A stretch of DNA of 64,000 nt from Folioceros fuciformis (Eukaryota > Anthocerotophyta > Anthocerotopsida > Anthocerotales), in the NCBI GenBank assembly GCA_049999805.1, contig JBNGIO010006163.1:86160-150159 (forward strand), read 5' to 3'. The notes under the pieces were generated by a model, which ran no database searches, was not told the DNA's origin, and was given only the letters and a program-made list of their open reading frames with translations. Position 1 is the first letter of the stretch. The number at the start of each line of letters is the position of its first letter. The position numbers were made by a program, and so were the translations under genes. This document shows positions 9,716 to 17,500 of the stretch, piece after piece.

Positions 9716-11619
9716 AGCTAAGCCGATTTCCTTATCTCAGCGAGCCACATCAACCATGATGTCTCTCAACAGTTTTGCAGCAGCTCATGACCTTCACTGG
9801 ACTTTTCACCCTTGCTTGCTTGTATCACAAATCCAGTGCAGTCTCGGAGATCCCCGGGCTCACATCCTTCCGGGAGGGCATGAACATTCACCAGCCCTGC
9901 CGTTCCAAGTGAGATGCATGGCAATCCTACTTCCACCTACACCCCAGTCGCTTCCGACTATCTGAGAAGCGGCAAATTCTAGTCTACGGCTGTGACGAGA
10001 AGCAAACAGCAGCAACCATCAAACATCAGAATCAAATCCTTCGCATCTTGTGAATTGGCCACTCGTACGCACAGGGACCAGTGTAGGAGAGAGACCGGTG
10101 TGGGAGTGGTGTAGATCTGGGACTAGGTCACACAGCTGATCTTGCTTGACCACGTAGAAGCACAGGCTGTCGCGTCCATAGTGTGCACCATATAGCGAGT
10201 TTTTGTGTTTATCTGGGGCAAGTCGGAATCACAGGTCGCCCGGTGAGGAAGTTCCGCGGTTGTTTCTGCTGGCCTTAGAGTCTCGAAGTGGTGAACTCTG
10301 GCTACTCCAGGTTTCCATTTTCCGCTAGCGCGACGTCGCCTCTCTCAGTGCATCGCCCTCAATCCCGGTGTGGCTTTGGCAAGACCTGGGAGATTGTGTT
10401 GTCCACTTTTGAGCCCTAACATCTGCCGAGTCCCGGTGTAGTGAAGTAACATCTGTTTGTGACACCGCGTAGGGTAGGCTGGTGCTCTCGTTCAACCGGA
10501 CCAGGTGTTCAGCTGACAGGTCTTACATTGCAAGGGAGGGTTACTGTGGGTACTGTGGCCGAAGCTTTCACTTCCTCGCTGCTGCCCAAGGAGGATTTCG
10601 TGAACAATGATATCCGCAGCAGGTTGCTGTGCACTTACTGCGGTCGTCCGGATGCAGCGCGCATCGTTGCGATGGCCACGAAGTTGGAGGTTCCAGTGAA
10701 GCGCCCGTTGTGTAGTATCCCAGATCATGAATGCTCAAGGCAGTGTTCTTGAATCTTACCTCCAACACAAGGAGACTCAGTGTACCAGCAACATCTCGGA
10801 CCCGTGACGTACAGGGGTTACCAAAGTATGCGGGGAAGAACAACTCTGTGACCATAATAGGTCCTCATCTACTACCTTCACTTGCGCATGGGGAGCACGG
10901 GATCCTTTGCAGAGGGGATATTCTCATGGCAGAGATCACGTCCAGAAGCAGGACCTGCAAAGTGTGCACTATGGACACATGGATCGAATTCTGTTTGCTC
11001 TTAAATGAAGACGGCTTGGAATTCCCGGCTGTGGGACATGTAATGGATGGCACCGGTACGTGCTGCTAGGGGCTTCTGCAAATGATCCGGGCAACACAGA
11101 TCGGGAGAGCCATGGGATTCCCATATCGGATGCTGACGACAATACTGGGCATTCGAGGGGTTGTATGCCCTCATGGCATGGTTGTTCGGGAGGGGCTGTG
11201 TTCTCTGTATCGAGTGGCAGACTGGTAAGTACTGACGTGGGAAATGATTCCTGTGCATCAGCAGCAAATGGTTATGAAACTCTACACCACCTGAAGTCCC
11301 GTTGTAAATCCAGATCTCACTGTGTTCCGGTGCTACCGTTAGTCTTCCAAGCCACTCAAATCTGTCAGGGCAAGCGAGGAGACTCATTGCATTGACCTTT
11401 GTAACAAGATCTTTATTAAAATATTACAGCTCTTTCAGAAGGCACTGTCAGCAGCTGCACCGGTGGAAATCAGACATTTGGCATCCCGAGCTTGATATGT
11501 ATCTGGATTTAAGGGCGATTCCGCAATCTGTAGAATCCCAGTGGTACAGTGTTGGGTTGTTAGATACCCTTGTGCGGGTTTATTTTAGTTTTAAAATATT
11601 TCCTAGGTATGGCCAGTAG
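9716..11619. other. Gene-free region
   Basis: This stretch has only short ORFs. Some text looks weakly protein-like (10590-10750 with a C-T-Y-C-G segment; 11150-11225 with G-C-S-G-G-A-V-F), but no frame stays open and nothing matches a family over useful length. The start probably contains the 3' untranslated region of the MORN gene. Confidence 0.45.
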
Positions 11620-11992
11620 AGTAACACCCTCTTCAACGGGGTGGGGCAGAACCATGCAGTAGAAGCCAAAGCAAGGGTCAGTTTTAAACACTAGGCCTCC
11701 AAGTAGCCAGCCCTCCTCTTCTAAGAGGATTCGCAGCCAGCACCCTTCTGCTGCTCTTTATTCAAATCACAAGTCAACAAGAACATACAGAGCTGGAGGG
11801 CTAGAGAGAACTCCCCATCTTTGCCTAAGCTAGGAGTTTAGCTCTCCCTTCTCTTGGCCTCTTCCCACAGCTCCTTCACAACACCTTTCATGTGCTCTCA
11901 CAGCCCAAGCAACACATGCTCTCAAGGCATAGCCCAAGCACCCAATGCTCTCAAGGCTTTGAGGAGATACTCGTCTCAACTCCACTGTACTG
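11620..11992 (-). repeat. LTR copy (3' LTR in element order), interrupted by gap
   Basis: This block starts AGTAACACCCTCTTCAACGG and matches 13301-13686 almost base for base, apart from substitutions and a deletion near 11668 where the other copy carries CCGGACACAG. It ends at the 10-N gap. The sequence from 12003 to about 12049 may be the rest of the LTR. Confidence 0.85.
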
Positions 11993-12002
11993 NNNNNNNN
12001 NN
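11993..12002. other. Assembly gap, 10 N
   Basis: Ten undetermined bases fall inside the left LTR. The matching point of the other LTR continues with A-A-C-T-T-T-T-T-T-T, which does not match the sequence after the gap, so real DNA is probably missing. Confidence 0.95.
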
Positions 12003-12050
12003 AATAGCTCAACATCCAAGCCATTGATCTTGCCACATATATACATCAAG

Positions 12051-12066
12051 TCTCCACCCTCCCTGG
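12051..12066 (-). other. Likely polypurine tract
   Basis: On the minus strand this reads CCAGGGAGGGTGGAGA, purine-rich, just before the downstream LTR in element order. Such a tract primes plus-strand synthesis in LTR retrotransposons. Confidence 0.55.
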
Positions 12067-12130
12067 AAATAGTGTCATCCTTGACACTCGATGACTCACC
12101 ACATGTCCTCACAACATGTGGCCCCTGGCG

Positions 12131-13246
12131 TCACCTAGACTCTTCAGGGAGCTCTTGGATCCTGGCTCTAGGAACAGGTGGATTTGCGGCAACTAGATTC
12201 AAGTTGGGAGCTCCTGCATGTAGACAATTTCTAGTAAAATGTCCCTGCTCTCCACAACTATAACATACACCAGAGGTAGGCGCTACACGTCGTCTTCCAC
12301 AACTCCTGTTATCACCTCTACCTCGACTTCTGGCAGTAGTCTCAGCAGTTGCACTATTCCCAATGGTGGTGGCTCGTCCTCTGCCTCTAGATCTACCCTG
12401 AGATCTAAGATATCTCCCCCTGGAGATTGGAGCCTCCTAGACAAACATGTCCGGTATGGCATCTGCTGCTGCCATAGCCTCTTGCAATGTTTGAGGATTA
12501 GTCAATGCAATCCTGTTTTGAGCCCATCTCTTAAGGCCATTAGTAAACTTGTGGAGTTTGTCTTGCTCATGCATCTCAGGACATTGCAAGACAATAGAGC
12601 TGAATTCACTCACATACTCCCGCAAAGTTCCAGTATGCTTGACATTGTCGAGCATCCTTCGCGCCAAACTCACAGCATTAGCTGGTTGGAAACGGAGTTG
12701 CAGCGCTTCCTTGAAGTCTGCCCATGTGAAGATTGTTGCTCTACGATTGCCTTGCCTTACGTTCTCTACGTAAGTCCTCCACCAAGTAAGAGCATACTCG
12801 TCCAAGAAGTTCATGACGTGCTTCAAGTACTCGTCTTGCGGCACTCCGCATGATTCCAAGTACGCTTCCAAAGAGAAAAACCAAGAACTGATTTTCTCTA
12901 CGTCACGCTCGCCCTTATAACTCTAATGCGCAGGAACACTCAATCTCAACTTCTTGGCGTTCTTAGGAGCACTAATCTTAGGCTCGGGCTCCACTTCTTC
13001 TGGCTCTTCTTCAACGAGCCTACGTTTGCCTTTGATCTCTTGATCTAGAGCATCAAGTCTCCTCACGATTTTTTGGAGCTGGTCCTCTATGGTGGTACCG
13101 GTCCTTTGCTCCGAAGTTCCTTCCTCCGTCGTTCTCACGACTTGAGGATCCGCCTGTGGCTCTTCCACAACGGTTTCGGTAAGCGGGGCCTTATCCTTCC
13201 TGCGGCGCACCCTCTCTGCTTTGCCTGGCTCAGCAGGATCTGCCAT
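12131..13246 (-). pseudogene. Retrotransposon Gag with two amber stops
   Basis: One frame runs from the ATG at 13246 to a TGA at 12131, broken only by TAG at 12923-12925 and TAG at 12437-12439. The first part is a charged leader with a coiled-coil stretch (E-D-Q-L-Q-K-I-V-R-R-L-D-A-L). The middle is the Retrotrans_gag fold (F-F-S-L-E-A-Y-L, A-L-T-W-W, W-A-D-F-K-E-A-L, R-E-Y-V-S-E-F). After an R-G-R-G-rich linker comes one zinc knuckle, C-Y-S-C-G-E-Q-G-H-F-T-R-N-C. There is no in-frame pol. The Gag would form the virus-like particle; in this copy it cannot be made whole. Confidence 0.85.
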
Positions 13247-13284
13247 CGTTAACTAGCGTACTAGTCAAGGATGCTTTAACCTAT

Positions 13285-13296
13285 GCTCTGATACCA
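13285..13296 (-). other. Primer binding site, initiator Met tRNA
   Basis: The minus strand reads TGGTATCAGAGC, the standard plant primer binding site complementary to the 3' end of initiator methionine tRNA. It lies four bases inside the LTR end at 13301, which fixes the orientation of the element. Confidence 0.9.
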
Positions 13297-13300
13297 ACAA

Positions 13301-13690
13301 GTAACACCCCCTTCAACGGGGTGGGGCAGAACCACGTAGTTAGAAGCCAAAGCAAGGGTCAGTTTTAAACACCGGACACAGCACTAGGCCTCCAAGTAGC
13401 CCGCCCTCCTCTTCTAGGAGGACTTGCAGCCAGCACCCTTGCTGCTGCTCTTTATTCAAATCACAAGTCAACAAGAACATACAGAGCTGGAGGGCTAGAG
13501 AGAACTCCCCATCTTTGCCTAAGCTAGGAGTTTAGCTCTCCCTTTTCTTGGCCTCCTCCCACAGCTCCTTCACAACACCTTTCATGTGCTCTTACAGCCC
13601 AAGCAACAAATGCTCTCAAGGCATAGCCCAAGCACCAAGTGCTCTCAAGGCTTTGAGGAGATACTCGTCTCAACTCCACTGTACTGAACT
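13301..13690 (-). repeat. LTR copy (5' LTR in element order)
   Basis: This is the partner of 11620-11992. The matched part ends at C-C-A-C-T-G-T-A-C-T-G near 13686, where the other copy meets its gap. The LTR probably continues outward for up to 200 bp, including a TTTATAC text near 13718. Confidence 0.85.
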
Positions 13691-13935
13691 TTTTTTAGCC
13701 CTTGGCTAGGTCCCCTTTTATACACAAGCTCAAGTCACTAACTTAGCAACTACTTACTTAAGCACTTACTTAAGCCTTAAGCTATTATTCACTACCACAC
13801 ACTTTTTCCTAGGGCTGCATGCTTCTCATGCTCTCTTAGTAACCTGCTCTGCTAAACATGCCTTTGCATGGAGCTTACTTACTTGGCACTCAAACCAAGG
13901 GATGTCTATGGCATACCAAACCGGAGAGAGGAGAG

Positions 13936-14092
13936 GGTTAGGGTTAAGGGATATACTTAGGGTTGCATTAGGCGTCCGAATCGGACAACGTTCAAATTTG
14001 TTCGAATAATAAGTTAGGGTTTGTGGTTTAGCATCTAGGGTTAGGGTTTGTGGTTTAGCATCTAGGGCTAGGGTTTGTGGGTCAGCATCTAG
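13936..14092 (+). repeat. Telomere-like repeats, including 3 x 27 bp
   Basis: TAGGGTTT-like words recur from 13936, and three tandem 27-bp units (GTTAGGGTTTGTGGTTTAGC followed by ATCTAGG) occupy 14013-14039, 14040-14066 and 14067-14092. The words match the plant telomere heptamer TTTAGGG, but the units are diverged and interstitial, not a functional telomere. Confidence 0.8.
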
Positions 14093-14390
14093 TTCACAGC
14101 GGACCTTGTCCTTTAGTTTCACCGTTTTGTCTTCTGCACACATCTCTTTCTTCCATACATACCCCTCTCTCGCCTCCATGGAAAGGAGGTTCCCTTCTCG
14201 CACCTACCTGGGAAGAGGTCCCTTCTCGTCTTCTCGGCATGGCAGGCTCGTCACCGGCGAAACTTTGTGTGAAAGCTAATCGTATCGATATTCGATATTG
14301 GAGGCATACTTTCTTAAACTTTGGAAAGGCCCACTGTTGTTTTGGGATGAACTAATTGCCTTGCCACATGCTGCGAACACGAACGGTTCT

Positions 14391-14476
14391 GTAGTACATG
14401 TTCCTTGCTTTGTCAGCCAGTCAAGTCGGTTATGTAGTACATGTTCCTTGCTTTGTCAGCCAGCCAAGTCGGACAT
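14391..14476 (+). repeat. 43-bp direct repeat x2
   Basis: GTAGTACATGTTCCTTGCTT is followed by TGTCAGCCAG and AAGTCGG in both copies (14391-14433 and 14434-14476). A shorter echo, GCCAAGTCGGACATAA, comes right after. The repeats lie 150-230 bp upstream of the seipin start and may be part of its promoter. Confidence 0.85.
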
Positions 14477-14510
14477 AAAGCCAAGTCGGACATAACACTT
14501 GGCAACAAGA

Positions 14511-14555
14511 GACTTGAGTACGCGCGACTTGAGTACGCGCGACTTGAGTACGCGC
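14511..14555 (+). repeat. 15-bp tandem repeat x3
   Basis: GACTTGAGTACGCGC occurs three times without spacing. It lies 67-111 bp upstream of the seipin ATG, where core promoter or leader DNA is expected. Confidence 0.9.
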
Positions 14556-14572
14556 GACCCTTGGGACCGTGA

Positions 14573-14582
14573 TTTAGGGTTT
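14573..14582 (+). promoter_or_regulatory. Telo-box-like motif in leader
   Basis: TTAGGGTTTA (reverse AAACCCTAA type) lies about 40 bp before the seipin ATG. Telo-boxes near transcription starts are common in plant genes expressed in dividing cells. A role here is inference. Confidence 0.4.
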
Positions 14583-14621
14583 AATGAGCCTCACACGACG
14601 TGACGATGCGCATCAGAGGCC

Positions 14622-16910
14622 ATGGCGCAGCAGGAGGCGGTCGTGCGGGAGGAAGAGGGTAAAGTTGAGGAGCAGGCGGGTGGTAGCGGGAAAGTGAATG
14701 AGGGATGCGAGGGGGAGTTGGAGGACGGCTCTTCGTCTTCCTCAAATTTCTCATCATCCTGGGACGACGCCGACTTTGATGTTGCCTTGGAAGAGGATCA
14801 GAAAGTAGAAGGGCGTGGAGGAGGAGGTGGAGAGCAAGTTGTGGAAAACCAATCGGATGTTAAGGAGCAAGCAGAGGAGGCCCTGCGATCTTGTTTGAGG
14901 AGGAGAGTCAGAGCGTGGAAAGCCGAATTCCAGGTGCTGGAGGGGGCTGAACTCTTTGAGCCTCAAGGAGGAAGTCTGGAGACTGGAAGCGCCGTTGAAT
15001 CGGCTTCGGAGGAGGATGCAAGGTGGAAGGCGCAACAGCAACAAAAGCAGCAGCAGCAGGATCTTGGATATCCGAGTTCAGAGGGAGATGGAGGTGGTGA
15101 GCAGTTGGACACCTCTCCAAGGTCACATGGAGTTGATGTTGAGGTGGAAGAAAGCGCGTGTGACGGACAGGGTTCCTCGGCGTCTTCCTTATTCCAGGGA
15201 TCGGTGGACAGGGGGAGGAAACCATCTGAGGACAATTCGCGACATGCCAGGTTAGGTTCGCTTTGGCCGTCGGGATTAGAGTCCGACGAGGATGAGGAGG
15301 TTGTCTCGGAGCGGAAGAGACCGCATGCCGGGGACCAGGACGATGGCGAGGAGGAGCAGCCGGTAGCCAGGAGGCGGAGACTCAAGAGGCTGGATGTTGA
15401 GGAGGTAGAAGAAGGGGAGATCGGCGGAGGTGAAATTTGCGCTTTCAAGGAGGTTTACAGGATGCCTGCAGCAGATGACATGCCGTCGGGGAGCGGGGAC
15501 GGGCAGGGGCAAATGTTGTTGCTGCCTGCAGCTTTTATAATAAATGCAATCGGCTTCCAGGTGAAGCTGATCGGGAAGGCGTTCAATGTGTTTCTATGGT
15601 TCTTGAATATTTTCTGCATGATGTTCTGGGCACCGGTAGCTAAGACCTTGGAGGCAACTGGTCTTATCACGCAATCGGTTTCCTACGTCTCACAGTTGCC
15701 CCCGAGGATCGCACAAGGGGCGTCTCATGCAGGGCCTAAGGTGGGACAGCTATGGAAGAAAATGGGACTCGGCTGTCTGGCTGCGACGTATGTGGTCATC
15801 GTCTTGATAGCGCTGCTGATTCCGGCTGTTGTGCTTGATTATGTGGTTCTCAGTAGGTTTGTTGAGAAGCCACTTGAGATCAAGGAGCCGCTTCATTTCG
15901 ATTACACTCAGCCGAAGCCTAGCGCAGTTGTCAACCTTCTGGCCCCAGCGGTGATGGTAAGGGCTAAAAACTATGCTGCAGCTCACCCTGATAAGATTGT
16001 TAAAACCCGGGCCATCCTTGTAGGACATAAGTTTCACGTCACTGTTGTCCTGACATTGCCAGAGTCGGACTACAATCGGCAGCTAGGCATGTTCCAAATA
16101 TCGGTCGAACTGTTATCCATACGAGGTTATGTTCTGGCCAGGGCCAGCCGGCCATGCATGTTGCAGTTCCGCAGTGGTCTGCTCCGCCATGCCAAGACTT
16201 TTTTACTTGGCTTGCCTCTTTTGCTGGGCTTGTGTCAGGAATACCAGACTATGGCTGTGCGAGTCCTGGACCGTCATTACGAGAAAGTCATACCAACAGC
16301 GAGTGTGACAACTGTGTTGGAGCCAAAGGCAGGGTTTCCTGTGGGCCAAGGGCTGCCTGAGCTTTACAAGGCCGAGGTGCGGATACAATCGCAGCTGCCG
16401 TGGCTTAAGTCCCTTGTGTACAATTGGAGGTGGACCTTCTATGTATGGGGTGCCTTCTGGCTGTTTCTCCTCGAGGTTGGACTGGTTCTGCTGTGTTGTA
16501 GACAAGCACTTGTCCCGACGTCGTGGCGCTCGTTTACGGACGATGTAGGGGAAGGATCTCAGAGCGGTTATCGTTCCCCTGAAAGCAGGAAGCCATCCGG
16601 GGCTGGAGACCACGGGGTAGGCAAGAAATCGGGGAGAAGCAAACGGCGCGTGTCATTCCAAGATGAGATTCCCACAGCAGAAGTTTTGCTAGGCACAGAC
16701 TCCGCTACACCGGCTGCTGGTCAGCCTTCAGCAGAAGAGGAGTTTCCGGCGGGCCTACCCATGCCTCCTATGGAAGACGTTCCTGAATCGGGCGAGGATG
16801 AAGTTCCTGCAGTGGAGGAAATTGTCGCTGTTGTGCTTGAAAAATTAGCCGACGTAGACCAAGTTTATGTTCTTCAGACAGCTGACGAAGATGGGAAAAC
16901 ACCTCCATAG
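14622..16910 (+). CDS. Seipin, plant SEIPIN2/3 type
   Basis: The 762-residue intronless product carries a complete seipin core. An ER-lumenal domain lies between two membrane segments, TM1 at about 380-410 (L-G-C-L-A-A-T-Y-V-V-I-V-L-I-A-L-L) and TM2 at about 604-627 (W-T-F-Y-V-W-G-A-F-W-L-F-L). The family-typical text is H-F-D-Y-T, L-P-E-S-D-Y-N-R-Q-L-G-M-F-Q, R-P-C-M-L-Q-F-R-S and S-Q-L-P-W. An extra hydrophobic stretch (about 304-350) precedes TM1, as in long plant seipins. The first 300 residues are acidic, Gln/Ser/Glu-rich and probably disordered, as is the C-terminal tail. Seipin oligomers sit at ER-lipid droplet junctions and set droplet size and number. Telo-box and tandem repeats lie just upstream. 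Whether it corresponds to SEIPIN2 or 3 cannot be settled. Confidence 0.93.
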   Translation: MAQQEAVVREEEGKVEEQAGGSGKVNEGCEGELEDGSSSSSNFSSSWDDADFDVALEEDQKVEGRGGGGGEQVVENQSDVKEQAEEALRSCLRRRVRAWKAEFQVLEGAELFEPQGGSLETGSAVESASEEDARWKAQQQQKQQQQDLGYPSSEGDGGGEQLDTSPRSHGVDVEVEESACDGQGSSASSLFQGSVDRGRKPSEDNSRHARLGSLWPSGLESDEDEEVVSERKRPHAGDQDDGEEEQPVARRRRLKRLDVEEVEEGEIGGGEICAFKEVYRMPAADDMPSGSGDGQGQMLLLPAAFIINAIGFQVKLIGKAFNVFLWFLNIFCMMFWAPVAKTLEATGLITQSVSYVSQLPPRIAQGASHAGPKVGQLWKKMGLGCLAATYVVIVLIALLIPAVVLDYVVLSRFVEKPLEIKEPLHFDYTQPKPSAVVNLLAPAVMVRAKNYAAAHPDKIVKTRAILVGHKFHVTVVLTLPESDYNRQLGMFQISVELLSIRGYVLARASRPCMLQFRSGLLRHAKTFLLGLPLLLGLCQEYQTMAVRVLDRHYEKVIPTASVTTVLEPKAGFPVGQGLPELYKAEVRIQSQLPWLKSLVYNWRWTFYVWGAFWLFLLEVGLVLLCCRQALVPTSWRSFTDDVGEGSQSGYRSPESRKPSGAGDHGVGKKSGRSKRRVSFQDEIPTAEVLLGTDSATPAAGQPSAEEEFPAGLPMPPMEDVPESGEDEVPAVEEIVAVVLEKLADVDQVYVLQTADEDGKTPP

Positions 16911-17500
16911 GCTTGAATTTGCAAAGTGATGGTCTTTTGCACCTTGTTCATAATGTGATAATTCCTGTACGTATTTTCGTAAAGGCGTCCACAAGCGCTG
17001 GTCCACTGAGTTGCCTTTTCGACCTTCCCCTGGGCTTCTTAGCAGGGACTTCAAAACGCTAGACTTGCGTAGAAATAGGTTTCCACCCATCCCATGTCGC
17101 TGAGGGTTGATGGCCAACATGACAGCCTGAGCTCAGTTTGCTTCTCAACTTGAGGGTCGAGAACATCGACTGCATCTATGGAAACAACTGACAGAAGAGC
17201 GATGTCTTCCACCCAGACACGGCATTCATATGTTCAAAGCTGAAAATCGATCTGCTGTTTCGCATCCAACTGGATGGCGAAGCAACAGTTCCTTCATACA
17301 GGCTGTAAATTTCTCGTGTCAACTGGTGGAAGTTCCGCTCGCTGTTATGGAACTCCGTCACCAAGGTGGAGCTCGTGCTTCAGATCCTGGCAGCATAGGC
17401 AGGTGCATTCGTTACGAGGGTTTGGGCGGAGGCAACCCTCTAGCCATTTATTGTACCATGGGCTGAATCCAAGCTGAGTGAGTACCACTGCTTTCTCCGC
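16911..17500. other. Intergenic between seipin and PPR gene
   Basis: These 590 bases hold the seipin 3' region and the PPR promoter. Short ORFs on both strands lack protein-like features. No repeat or RNA gene is apparent. Confidence 0.45.

Larger units (their letters stand above)
11620..13880 (-). mobile_element. Gag-only Ty3/Gypsy-like LTR retrotransposon
   Basis: Two long direct repeats (from 11620 and from 13301) bracket an internal region of about 1.25 kb read on the minus strand. In element order it has a right LTR, a primer binding site at 13285-13296, a gag gene with a zinc knuckle, a polypurine tract near 12051-12066 and a left LTR. No protease, reverse transcriptase, RNase H or integrase is present, so it is non-autonomous or internally deleted. 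The LTR copies differ at several places and by an indel, so insertion is not recent. The outer border of the right LTR is uncertain (between about 13690 and 13880), and a 10-N gap cuts the left LTR. Confidence 0.8.

Noticed and set aside
10459-11069. Possible gene with C-T-Y-C-G and downstream open frames
   Set aside because: Frames change and stop often, with no splice pattern or family match that I could support.
11150-11230. G-C-S-G-G-A-V-F text resembling a serine protease active site
   Set aside because: Only one short match, with no His or Asp motif and no long frame around it.
14511-14555. CRISPR-like short direct repeats
   Set aside because: Units are contiguous without spacers and lie in a plant promoter region.
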